This document shows positions 8,918-16,445 of a stretch of DNA of 35,905 bases, piece by piece; the stretch's first letter is position 1; every line of letters starts with the position of its first letter. Made by a program: the position numbers and the translations under genes. The stretch is from Proteiniphilum sp. (GTDB lineage Bacteria > Bacteroidota > Bacteroidia > Bacteroidales > Dysgonomonadaceae), in assembly GCA_016839025.1 (NCBI GenBank), contig JADLKK010000018.1, forward strand, positions 1 to 35,905, in the 5' to 3' direction. The notes under the pieces are model-generated. The model saw only the letters and a program-made list of their open reading frames with translations. It did not search any database and was not told where the DNA came from.

Positions 8918-9625
8918 TTACAAATGAACCAAAGTACCAACCTCATCGCCGTCGAGAACCCTGTTCAGGTTGCCATATTCGTCCATATTAAAGACCACTA
9001 TGGGGAGGTTATTCTCCTTGCAGAGGGTGGTAGCAGTCAGGTCCATCACCTTCAACCCCCGTTGATAAATCTCATCGAAAGTGATGGTGCGGAATTTCGT
9101 AGCGGTGGCATCCTTCTCCGGGTCGGCTGTGTAGACTCCGTCGACCCTTGTTCCCTTGAACATGGCATCGGCTTCGATCTCAATCCCGCGGAGAGCTGAG
9201 GCAGTATCGGTCGTAAAAAAAGGGTTACCGGTACCACCTGCAATGATGGCGATCTCCCCCTGTTGCATCGCTTCGATGGCTTTCCACTTGGAGTAGAGCT
9301 CTCCCACCGGCTCCATGCGCACAGCAGTGAAGACGCGGTTTCGCTGTCCTACTGCTGTAAGGTACGAACTAAGAGCCAGGCTGTTGATCACAGTTGCCAA
9401 CATCCCCATCTGGTCACCCTTCACCCTGTCGAACCCCTTGTCGGTACCACTCAGGCCACGGAAGATATTTCCTCCCCCAATCACAATGCCAATTTCAATT
9501 CCTTTAACGGCTGCGTCACGGATTTGTGCGGCATACGCTTGCAGCCGCTTCTCATCCATTCCGTACTGTTTCTCTCCCATGAGCGACTCACCGCTCAACT
9601 TCAATAAAATCCGTTTGTATTGCAT
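8918..9625 (-). CDS. pyrH: Uridylate (UMP) kinase
   Basis: The 235-residue cytoplasmic enzyme of the amino-acid-kinase fold phosphorylates UMP to UDP for pyrimidine nucleotide supply. Family motifs are KLSGESL near residue 9, the glycine loop IGGGNIFRG at about 49-57, the UMP-binding stretch [12 protein letters not shown] near 130, and VDGVYTADP near 160. Length is standard. It lies 55 bases upstream of frr in the common bacterial order pyrH-frr. A repeat tract rather than a recognisable promoter lies immediately upstream of the start. Confidence 0.96.
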   Translation of the reverse strand: MQYKRILLKLSGESLMGEKQYGMDEKRLQAYAAQIRDAAVKGIEIGIVIGGGNIFRGLSGTDKGFDRVKGDQMGMLATVINSLALSSYLTAVGQRNRVFTAVRMEPVGELYSKWKAIEAMQQGEIAIIAGGTGNPFFTTDTASALRGIEIEADAMFKGTRVDGVYTADPEKDATATKFRTITFDEIYQRGLKVMDLTATTLCKENNLPIVVFNMDEYGNLNRVLDGDEVGTLVHL

Positions 9626-9630
9626 TCTTT

Positions 9631-9703
9631 TTAGCTTTTAGCTGCCAGCATTCGGCTGTCAGCTTTTTATTCTTTAGTTCTCAGCATTCAGCGATCCGCT
9701 GTC
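9631..9703. repeat. Second AGCTG/CAGC-type intergenic repeat tract
   Basis: Between birA and pyrH there are degenerate units such as TTAGCTTTTAGCTGCCAGCATTC, split here as TTAGCTTTTAGC plus TGCCAGCATTC, then GGCTGTCAGC, then TCTCAGCATTCAGC. They resemble the tract at 5813-5852. They are non-coding and irregularly spaced. Confidence 0.55.
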
Positions 9704-9759
9704 ATCCTCTTTTCTGCTTAACCTCTACACCTATCAATTTTTCACATCGGAAGGTGAAA

Positions 9760-10515
9760 CTAATCCACGAACGACACCTCCTTGAATGCATATTTCCGTA
9801 CCTCGTTGCTTTCCAGTGTTCGTAACACCAGGTGACCCGAGGGCAGGACAGCTTCGGTTTTTGCCTTGAAACGTCCCTTCCGGTCTTCAAACCAATAGTA
9901 GTCGTTCACCCGGTAAAGATCGAGCATGTATTCATCTTCGATTGCTGTTTTCAGGTCATTCTCCAGATCACGGTAGAGCAGGAAAAACTCCCGCAGGAAG
10001 ATTTCCAGCAGTTGATCCCTGTCGTGCAAGGTTCCGGTGATCTGTCGCAGCGATACCGGGTTTGGCAGGTCAAGGGGGAAAATCTGCTGGTTGACGTTGA
10101 GACCGATGCCAATCACTGAGTTGTCGATCTCCCTACCCTGGATATCATTCTCGATAAGGATACCGGCAATTTTTTTATCTTTCCAGTAGATATCGTTCGG
10201 CCATTTGATGCGGACATCATCGGTAAAGGGATCGAGCATGTTCTTAAGTGCCAGCGATGCGATGCGGGAAAGGATAAAAGACTCGTTAGCCGGCAGTCTC
10301 CGGGGATAGACCAATAGGCTGAAAAGCAGGTTGTCTCCCTTGGAAGAGTACCAGCTGTTGCCCATCTGCCCGCGTCCGACAGTCTGATAATCGGCAATTA
10401 CCAGCGACCCCTCTGCGGGTTGTTCCTCCCTGACCAGTTGTTTCAGGTAACGGTTGGTAGAGTCAGTCTCCTCCAGCCGGATAATCCGTCGTTCACAACT
10501 CAGTTGTTCCATCAT
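9760..10515 (-). CDS. birA: Biotin--[acetyl-CoA-carboxylase] ligase (catalytic-domain-only BirA)
   Basis: The 251-residue protein attaches biotin to the biotin carboxyl carrier protein. It lacks the N-terminal helix-turn-helix of repressor-type BirA, so it is probably only an enzyme. Visible motifs are the substrate loop TDSTN at 18-21, the biotinyl-AMP loop GRGQMGNSW at 48-56, KWPND at 104-108, and the catalytic lysine region KKIAGILIE from 114. The first 20-23 bases overlap the end of the YjbR-type gene upstream. Two adjacent ATGs (10515 and 10512) are equally possible starts. Confidence 0.92.
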   Translation of the reverse strand: MMEQLSCERRIIRLEETDSTNRYLKQLVREEQPAEGSLVIADYQTVGRGQMGNSWYSSKGDNLLFSLLVYPRRLPANESFILSRIASLALKNMLDPFTDDVRIKWPNDIYWKDKKIAGILIENDIQGREIDNSVIGIGLNVNQQIFPLDLPNPVSLRQITGTLHDRDQLLEIFLREFFLLYRDLENDLKTAIEDEYMLDLYRVNDYYWFEDRKGRFKAKTEAVLPSGHLVLRTLESNEVRKYAFKEVSFVD

Positions 10516-10858
10516 ATTCCTCCTGTTTCTTTTTGGGCAGCTTACGGATCACCTGCTCCACCGAATGATCAATCCATCTCTTCAATTCATCGTCAGGCAT
10601 ATTGCCATCGAGCCAGATCCTGTTCCAATATGTTTTGTTCATGTGATAGGCACCCTCCACATGTGCATAATCTTCCCGCAACCGTATCGCCAGTTGTGGG
10701 TCACACTTCAGGCTGATACTGCAGCGCTCTTCGTCGGTGGGAATCAGTGCGAACATCTTGCCCATCACTTTCATCACAATGGTCACCTCGTCAAAGGGAG
10801 TGGTTGCCTCAGCGCCCTTGACCGATAGACAATAATCATACAACTCTTCGATATTCAT
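10493..10858 (-). CDS. MmcQ/YjbR family protein
   Basis: The 121-residue protein fits the small MmcQ/YjbR family (about 115-125 residues), which has a CyaY-like fold and is often annotated as DNA-binding without firm evidence. Typical features are the start IEELYDYCLSVKGAEATTPFD, split as IEELYDYCLSVKG and AEATTPFD, then FALI, ISLKCDP and the C-terminal segment with NRIWLDG and a helix. The stop lies inside the birA start region, so expression is probably coupled. Its function is unknown. Confidence 0.85.
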   Translation of the reverse strand: MNIEELYDYCLSVKGAEATTPFDEVTIVMKVMGKMFALIPTDEERCSISLKCDPQLAIRLREDYAHVEGAYHMNKTYWNRIWLDGNMPDDELKRWIDHSVEQVIRKLPKKKQEEYDGTTEL

Positions 10859-10922
10859 ACCTGCTGTTGTTCATCTGCACAGATTGCATGTTTCGCGTTT
10901 TTCCAGCTCTATACAGGGTTGA

Positions 10923-11282
10923 TCAGAACGCCATAAAGGCATCTTCGATATGCTCCAGTTCACAGTGCTCCTCTTCCCATATAATGGATACAATATCGAA
11001 CCGTGCCGGCAGGTCAATCTGCTCTCTTAGGAGATAGTGGTGGGCTGCCCGTATCATCCGCCGCATGCGCTGTATTCCCACGAAGCTCTCCGGGTCGCCC
11101 CATTGGTCCGATGCGCGGGTCTTCACCTCAACAAAGACAATATACCCTCCGTGGGTGGTGATGATATCGATTTCATACCCATGCAACCGCCAGTTTTGTT
11201 CGAGGATATGATGTCCTTTCGACTCCAGATAGTTGACAGCGGCTCTCTCTCCTTTCCGTCCCAGTTCGTTGTGTTGCGCCAT
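10923..11282 (-). CDS. YraN / UPF0102 family endonuclease-like protein
   Basis: The 119-residue protein has the UPF0102 pattern, a restriction-endonuclease-like PD-(D/E)XK fold: GRKGERAAVNYL at the start with Glu12, then the active-site set Glu37/Asp39 (GYEIDII) and Glu52-Val-Lys54 (VEVKTR). The ATG at 11282 was preferred because it gives the usual MAQHNELGRKGE start; an alternative in-frame ATG lies at 11306. The biological role is unsettled. It begins the minus-strand block and is divergent from the small gene at 11451. Confidence 0.88.
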   Translation of the reverse strand: MAQHNELGRKGERAAVNYLESKGHHILEQNWRLHGYEIDIITTHGGYIVFVEVKTRASDQWGDPESFVGIQRMRRMIRAAHHYLLREQIDLPARFDIVSIIWEEEHCELEHIEDAFMAF

Positions 11283-11450
11283 TGCTTTTCCGTCTGAAAA
11301 GCCCATAAATGTTGTAAAAATACAAAATTGGCAGGGAAAAAGTTCTTTTTGGTGAAAATATTTTGTTTTTTTGCATCAGCAAAGGGATAGCGGTTCAGAG
11401 ACAATCAAAACCAATCTGTAACGGCGGGAAAATTGAATGGAAGTTTTTTG

Positions 11451-11675
11451 ATGGGCACAAGAAAATACAAGTTGCAGGGAAAGGTGAAACCGCGCATCAG
11501 AAAGGCGGTCTTCATGCTCAGCGACGAAGAGCACAGTCTGATCGAGTTCTATCTGAAGAAATACAAAATCTCCAACCGCTCCCGATGGTACCGGGAGACA
11601 GTGCTCAACCACATCCTGAAGAACATGGAACAGGATTACCCCACTCTGTTTGAAGAGAATGAAATGCGGCGGTAA
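11451..11675 (+). CDS. Small basic protein with ribbon-helix-helix-like pattern
   Basis: This 74-residue protein starts with a very basic tail (MGTRKYKLQGKVKPRIRK), then a short strand (AVFML), a helix (SDEEHSLIEFYLKKY), a turn (KISNRSRW) and a second helix (YRETVLNHILKNM). That order is what a ribbon-helix-helix (CopG/Arc-type) DNA-binding domain shows, but no specific family is recognised. The ATG at 11451 is preferred over an upstream TTG. It lies 55 bases upstream of tadA in the same direction, so they may be co-transcribed. It is probably real, given its position and composition. Confidence 0.6.
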   Translation: MGTRKYKLQGKVKPRIRKAVFMLSDEEHSLIEFYLKKYKISNRSRWYRETVLNHILKNMEQDYPTLFEENEMRR

Positions 11676-11730
11676 AAATCCTGCCGGACAAGGACCGACA
11701 ACCCCGGTCAGAAAATGAAGCAATAGCATT

Positions 11731-12165
11731 ATGCTGGACGACAACTATTTCATGCGACAGGCATTGCAGGAAGCCCAAGAAGCTTTCGAACAGGAGGAGG
11801 TGCCGGTGGGAGCTGTGGTGGTTGCAGGCCAGCGCATCATTGCCCGCACCCACAACCTCACAGAGTTGCTGCACGATGTGACGGCGCATGCCGAGATGCA
11901 GGCTATCACGGCTGCCGCAAACGTACTGGGAAGCAAATACCTCACCGGCTGCACGATCTACGTCACCCTGGAACCCTGTCCCATGTGCGCAGGGGCACTT
12001 CGCTGGGCACAGCTGTCCCGCCTGGTATACGGGGCTGAGGATGAGAAGAGGGGCTACACCCGTCTCTCGCCAGAAATGCTGCACCCGAAGACCACCGTCA
12101 CCGCCGGTGTGATGGCAGAAGAGTGCGGGAAGCTGATGAGTCAATTTTTTGCCCGCAGGCGTTAA
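11731..12165 (+). CDS. tadA: tRNA-specific adenosine deaminase
   Basis: The 144-residue zinc enzyme converts adenosine-34 of tRNA-Arg to inosine for wobble decoding. The zinc and proton-shuttle signature is complete: His53-Ala-Glu55 (TAHAEMQAI) and Pro82-Cys83-x-x-Cys86 (EPCPMCAGAL). The start MLDDNYFMRQALQEA matches the family's first helix, and length is normal. It follows the small basic protein gene and precedes an HD-domain gene after 119 bases. Confidence 0.95.
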   Translation: MLDDNYFMRQALQEAQEAFEQEEVPVGAVVVAGQRIIARTHNLTELLHDVTAHAEMQAITAAANVLGSKYLTGCTIYVTLEPCPMCAGALRWAQLSRLVYGAEDEKRGYTRLSPEMLHPKTTVTAGVMAEECGKLMSQFFARRR

Positions 12166-12284
12166 GTTAAGAGTGTGTATGGATAAAAGTAAGCCCAACG
12201 GTAAACGATTTGGCAGCCAATCTGTTTAATCTGTATATTCTTCACCAACCTTCCCTGCGGTAGGATTTTACAATCAATAAAACT

Positions 12285-12875
12285 ATGGAGAAAAGACTCA
12301 GACAGCAGATTGATTTTATACTGGAGGCGGACAAGCTGAAACAGGTGATTCGCCGCAACTGGCTCACCGATGACAGCCGACGGGAAAATACGGCGGAACA
12401 CTCATGGCACTCGATCCTGGCAGCCATGCTTCTTTTCGAATATGCTGACAACAGAGAAGAACTGGATCTGCTGCATATCATCCGGATGATCACCATTCAC
12501 GACCTGGTGGAGATTGAAGCGGGTGACACCTTTATGTTCGACAGGGAGGCTAACCGGAACAAGTTCAACCGGGAAAACCAGGCTGCGAAAAAACTGTTCA
12601 CCATGCTTCCCTACAAGCAGGGTAAGGAGTACTATGAATTATGGCTGGAATTTGAAAAAGAGGAAACACCCAACGCTATTTTTGCAGCTGCAGTCGACAA
12701 GATTATGCCGGTGCTGCTGAACACCTACAGCAACGGTACCAGCTGGCGTGAGGCGGGCATTTCGGGTGAACGGGTATTCGAGACCCTGCATGCGATCGAA
12801 AAAGGTCCCGCAAAAATTGGGGAACTGCTGTCGGAACTGGTGGAGAAAGCCCGCGAAAAGGGCAACCTGGCATAA
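12285..12875 (+). CDS. HD-domain phosphohydrolase (YfbR/HDDC2-like)
   Basis: The 196-residue protein has the HD-domain metal set: His39 (AEHSWH), His72-Asp73 (TIHDLVEIEAGD), Glu76 and Asp138 (AAVDKIMP). This matches the YfbR/HDDC2 group of 5'-deoxynucleotidases and nucleotide phosphohydrolases. The substrate is probably a nucleoside monophosphate, which is inferred from the family. The first residues (MEKRLRQQIDFILEADKLK) are typical of the group. It is a single gene between tadA and the FMN reductase. Confidence 0.85.
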   Translation: MEKRLRQQIDFILEADKLKQVIRRNWLTDDSRRENTAEHSWHSILAAMLLFEYADNREELDLLHIIRMITIHDLVEIEAGDTFMFDREANRNKFNRENQAAKKLFTMLPYKQGKEYYELWLEFEKEETPNAIFAAAVDKIMPVLLNTYSNGTSWREAGISGERVFETLHAIEKGPAKIGELLSELVEKAREKGNLA

Positions 12876-12992
12876 ATGACCCATCAATATTTGTGATTAA
12901 ACAAATTGTTTCCTACGGTGTTATATACGGAGATCGAGGGCTATGGAAAGTCCCCTGAAGAGTATTACAAACCATTACAAAACCGTCACATA

Positions 12993-13541
12993 ATGAATAA
13001 AAAGAAAATTGCCGTATTGGTAGGCAGTCTACGCAAGGAATCTGTGAACAGAAAGCTGGCCAACGAATTGATCCGGCTTGCCCCCGACACGCTTGAACTG
13101 GAGATCCTGGAAATCGGGCAGTTGCCACATTATAACGAAGATCTGGACGCCAATCCTCCGGCTGAGTGGGTTACATTCCGTGAGAAAATTGATGCAGCAG
13201 ATGGGTATCTTTTCGTTACCCCGGAATACAACAGGACATTTTCAGGAGTGATCAAGAATGCACTGGATGTGGCATCACGGCCCTACGGTCAGAGCAAGTG
13301 GGGCGGCAAGCCGGGTGCCATTGTGAGCAGTTCGGTGAGTCCCCTGGGCGGTGAAGGAGCCAATCTGGCGCTGCGCCAGCCCATGGTCTTCCTCAACATC
13401 TACATGATGCAGCAGCCGGAAGCATATATCGGCAACAGCTGGGAGCTGTTCGACGAACAGAACAACCTGAAGAGCGAGGATACCCGTGCATTTCTGCAAA
13501 GCTGGGTGAACGCCTTCGCCGGGTGGGTGTATAAGTTTTAG
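12993..13541 (+). CDS. NADPH-dependent FMN reductase (NAD(P)H oxidoreductase, flavodoxin fold)
   Basis: The 182-residue protein has the flavodoxin-like FMN-reductase pattern: KIAVLVGSLRKESVNRKLA, with the phosphate-binding GSLRKxSxN loop, then FVTPEYN in the FMN isoalloxazine loop, SGVIKNALD, and GGKPGAIVSSS. It is the azoreductase/chromate-reductase-type branch; the true electron acceptor is unknown. The ATG at 12993 is preferred, since an upstream in-frame extension of 29 residues precedes the family's start. A strong terminator follows at 13572. Confidence 0.9.
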   Translation: MNKKKIAVLVGSLRKESVNRKLANELIRLAPDTLELEILEIGQLPHYNEDLDANPPAEWVTFREKIDAADGYLFVTPEYNRTFSGVIKNALDVASRPYGQSKWGGKPGAIVSSSVSPLGGEGANLALRQPMVFLNIYMMQQPEAYIGNSWELFDEQNNLKSEDTRAFLQSWVNAFAGWVYKF

Positions 13542-13571
13542 GTGATCAAGAAGATCGCGTCCTGCGATCGG

Positions 13572-13608
13572 GATGGCTCCCTGTATCAACCACAGGGACC
13601 ATCTTTTT
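13572..13608 (+). terminator. Rho-independent terminator after the FMN reductase gene
   Basis: GATGG plus TCCCTGT (13572-13584, one bulged C) pairs with ACAGGGA plus CCATC (13592-13603) around a seven-base loop, followed by a T5 run. It lies 31 bases after the stop codon. Confidence 0.85.
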
Positions 13609-13747
13609 CACAACAGGCAGAAGATAAGCCATTTTATCCTCTACCTGTTTTTTTCATGTTGTCATTTTGTCTGATTTTTTGGCGCGACAAGAGACAAAGA
13701 CAGAAAAGACCATTCAATTTGTGTCGTTTTATTTCTGTTACTTTATG

Positions 13748-13778
13748 CGATATTTCTAATTGGATTTTTCTATATTTG
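13748..13778 (+). promoter_or_regulatory. Bacteroidota-type promoter for the AGCS symporter
   Basis: TATATTTG at 13771-13778 matches TAnnTTTG exactly and lies 41 bases before the ATG. The -33 region is only a weak match (ATTTC about 20 bases upstream). The gap between the preceding terminator and this box holds no gene. Confidence 0.55.
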
Positions 13779-13818
13779 TCCGCGACAGACAGAATTGGAA
13801 TCGAAACAGTGCGAACAG

Positions 13819-15507
13819 ATGCAGCCAATCAACGATTTTTTCAACACCCTCCATCAATATATCGGCGGACATCACTGGTTTATTTTTCTTCTATTGGGTA
13901 CGGGTATCTTCTTCACCTTTTACCTCGGTTTTCCGCAGATTCGCTATTTCCGGCATGCCCTGCGGATCGTCAGGGGAAAATATGACAAAAAAGGAGACAA
14001 AGGCGATACCTCTCACTTTCAGGCACTGGCTACCGCTCTCTCGGGTACCGTGGGTACAGGCAACATTGCCGGGGTAGCACTTGCGGTTCACCTGGGCGGT
14101 CCCGCAGCCCTTTTCTGGATGCTGATGACCGCTTTCCTGGGGATGTGTACCAAATTTGTGGAGGTGACACTTTCGCACAAGTACCGCGATTTCGATGAGA
14201 AGGGCATGGTGGCAGGCGGACCGATGTACTTCATGAAAAAACGGCTCAACATCAGACTGAAAAACGGGAAACAGCTCAAGACAGGTTACCTGCTGGGGGG
14301 ATTTTTTGCCGTGGCCACCATCCTCTCATCCTTTGGTTCCGGCAGTCTTCCCCAGATCAACAGCATCTCCAACTCCATGTTTGCTACTTTCGGGATCAAT
14401 CATGCGGTCACCGGAGCTATACTTTCCCTGACCCTTGCATTGATCATTATCGGGGGAATTAAACGGATTGCGAAGGTAACAGCCACGCTGGTTCCATTTA
14501 TGGCGATTATCTACTTCCTGGGGGCAATTGCGGTAATCCTTCACAATCACCAGCAGATTATCCCCTCCTTCCTCTCCATTTTCAAAGATCTCTTCAGTGG
14601 TACCGCAGCCGTAGGGGGGTTCCTGGGTGCAGGCTTTGCGTTTGCCTTCAACAATGGTGTGAACCGAGGTCTTTTCTCCAACGAAGCGGGTCAGGGTTCG
14701 GCCCCCATCGCACATGCTGCCGCCAAGGCACATGAACCGGTATCGGAGGGGATGGTGGCCATCCTGGAGCCATTCATCGACACCATCATCATCTGCTTCC
14801 TCACCGGGCTGGTACTGCTCTCCTCCGGAGTATGGAATGAAAAGCTGCCCAATCAGTTCCAAAAGACCGATATCGAGGTGCTGGCACGCAGCTATGACAA
14901 CGCAAATGCGGCAGATGTGGCATTGCTGGAAAGGCACCTGAGCAACAGGAGCAAGGTGGAACTTTTCCACGGCAGACTGCGGGTGGATGAGGGTCGTATC
15001 ACAGATCAGGTTTCGGTGTTGCATGCCCGTTCACTGGCGGAACAGGTGGAAATTCTGGAAAATGCCGAACCCTATACGGGCGAACTGCTTGTGAGACAGG
15101 GAAAAGTAACGCAGACACCCTCAGATCTCACTTTCACGGGGTACTCCCTTATCCACAGTGCACCACTCACCGCCACCGCCTACACCCGCAGCTTCCTGGG
15201 TGGATTCGGCAAGTATATTGTCGCCATCGGGTTGTTGTTGTTTGCTTTCTCCACTGCTATCGCCTGGTCCTACTACGGCGACCGGGCGGTCACCTACCTG
15301 GTGGGTGGCCGGTATGTAATGCTCTACAGGTTCATTTTTGTGGGCGCTTTTTTTGTGGCATCCTTCACCGACACCACCATCATCTGGAACCTGTCACTGC
15401 TCACTGTCGCCTTCATGGCGATCCCCAACCTCATCGGGCTGCTCCTGCTGCACCGCGAGGTAAAGAGCAGCATCCGGGAGTATTGGAAAGAATTCCGGGA
15501 GGAATAA
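13819..15507 (+). CDS. Alanine/glycine:cation symporter (AGCS family) with extra soluble insert
   Basis: The 562-residue inner-membrane protein imports small neutral amino acids with sodium. AGCS hallmarks are ALATALSGTVGTGNIAGVA near residue 80, GGPAALFWM, NNGVNRGLFSNEAGQGSAP near 285, and AFSTAIAWSYYGDRA near 480. Between about residues 345 and 450, where most family members have only a short loop, there is a hydrophilic insert of about 100 residues (for example DIEVLARSYDNANAADVALL). This makes it longer than the usual 450-500. The ATG at 13819 is preferred over a TTG eight codons upstream. It is convergent with the SDR gene, four bases apart. Confidence 0.88.
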   Translation: MQPINDFFNTLHQYIGGHHWFIFLLLGTGIFFTFYLGFPQIRYFRHALRIVRGKYDKKGDKGDTSHFQALATALSGTVGTGNIAGVALAVHLGGPAALFWMLMTAFLGMCTKFVEVTLSHKYRDFDEKGMVAGGPMYFMKKRLNIRLKNGKQLKTGYLLGGFFAVATILSSFGSGSLPQINSISNSMFATFGINHAVTGAILSLTLALIIIGGIKRIAKVTATLVPFMAIIYFLGAIAVILHNHQQIIPSFLSIFKDLFSGTAAVGGFLGAGFAFAFNNGVNRGLFSNEAGQGSAPIAHAAAKAHEPVSEGMVAILEPFIDTIIICFLTGLVLLSSGVWNEKLPNQFQKTDIEVLARSYDNANAADVALLERHLSNRSKVELFHGRLRVDEGRITDQVSVLHARSLAEQVEILENAEPYTGELLVRQGKVTQTPSDLTFTGYSLIHSAPLTATAYTRSFLGGFGKYIVAIGLLLFAFSTAIAWSYYGDRAVTYLVGGRYVMLYRFIFVGAFFVASFTDTTIIWNLSLLTVAFMAIPNLIGLLLLHREVKSSIREYWKEFREE

Positions 15508-15511
15508 GCCG

Positions 15512-16297
15512 CTAAAGGGCGTTGAGCAATCCCCCATCGATCTGCAGGGTAGTTCCGGTCACCGAACGGGCCTGTTCGGAGCAAAGGTAGCAGACCAGGC
15601 CACCCAGCTCCTGCGGATCCATATACCTTTTGTGCGGGAAGGTAGCGATCGCCTTTGCCTCATACTCTTCCACTGCAATACCCTCCTCAGCTGCGCGGAT
15701 CTCCATCAGCTGCGTCACACGATCGGTCCGGAAATAACCCGGAGCCACGTTATTGATGGTGATCCCTTTCTCTATCAACTCTTTGCTGATGGTTTTGGCA
15801 TAGCTAGCCACGGCTGTACGGAAGATATTGGAAAGCACCATGTGGGGCGCCGGTTCCTTCACCGTGATGGAGGTGATGTTGATGATACGCCCCCACCCTT
15901 TCCGCTCCATATAGGGCAGGCAAAGGCCAATCATCCGGATGTTGTACTTCAGCACCGACTCGTATGCCTCATCCAGGTCTGCCTCTGTCAGTTCGCGGAA
16001 GGTTCCCGGCTTGGGTCCTCCGGAGTTGTTAACCAGGATATCCACCCCCCCGAAACGCCCAACCGTTTCCTGTATGATCCATTCATTGTCGTCGCGGTTG
16101 GCCATCTCGGCAGTGAGTGCCAAAGTTTGTACGCCGAGTGCTTCTATCTCCCGCTGAGTAACCAGTAGCGACTCCCTGTTGCGTGCACAAAGTACGATAT
16201 TGACACCCTCACCCGCCAGGGCGATCGCGCAGGCCCTGCCCAGTCCCCTGCTGCTGCCACCGATAATGGCCGTTTTTCCTTTCAGGTTGAATTCCAT
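15512..16297 (-). CDS. SDR-fold oxidoreductase with non-canonical active site
   Basis: The 261-residue protein has the classical short-chain dehydrogenase fold: glycine loop GGSSRGLG at 13-20, NNSGGPK at 90-96, catalytic-type Ser143 (ITSIT), and a C-terminal VTGTTLQIDGG. The usual Tyr-x-x-x-Lys is missing: 13 residues after Ser143 lies Ser156 (MVLSNIFR), and the Lys position is Arg160. A known subgroup of ketoacyl-reductase-like SDR proteins shows the same VLSN pattern, so this is likely a family trait and not a mutation. Substrate unknown. It is divergent from metG and ends four bases from the symporter stop. Confidence 0.85.
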   Translation of the reverse strand: MEFNLKGKTAIIGGSSRGLGRACAIALAGEGVNIVLCARNRESLLVTQREIEALGVQTLALTAEMANRDDNEWIIQETVGRFGGVDILVNNSGGPKPGTFRELTEADLDEAYESVLKYNIRMIGLCLPYMERKGWGRIINITSITVKEPAPHMVLSNIFRTAVASYAKTISKELIEKGITINNVAPGYFRTDRVTQLMEIRAAEEGIAVEEYEAKAIATFPHKRYMDPQELGGLVCYLCSEQARSVTGTTLQIDGGLLNAL

Positions 16298-16417
16298 AAC
16301 GCTCCTACTTTCTCCCTATAACGGATGAAAAAGAGAAGATGTTTTCCGTTTGTTTCTCTTTCTTCTGTCGGAAAAAGGATATTTCCTCAGGCTGAAGGTT
16401 AAAAGCGCAATTTTTCT

Positions 16418-16425
16418 TACCTTTG
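16418..16425 (+). promoter_or_regulatory. Bacteroidota -7 box for metG
   Basis: TACCTTTG fits TAnnTTTG and ends 20 bases before the metG ATG, giving a short leader. No clear -33 TTTG was found at the right distance. Confidence 0.5.
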
Positions 16426-16445
16426 CAGCCTATTTAGAAAGATAT

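Noticed and set aside
12906-12992. Upstream extension of the FMN reductase by 29 residues
   Set aside because: The family starts at the ATG at 12993 (KIAVLVGSLR); the extension has no matching pattern.
13542-13985. A 147-codon frame directly after the FMN reductase
   Set aside because: It crosses a strong terminator and the symporter promoter, then overlaps the symporter start in another frame.
14326-15024. A 232-codon minus-strand frame
   Set aside because: It is antisense to the AGCS symporter and has no signal, domain or promoter.
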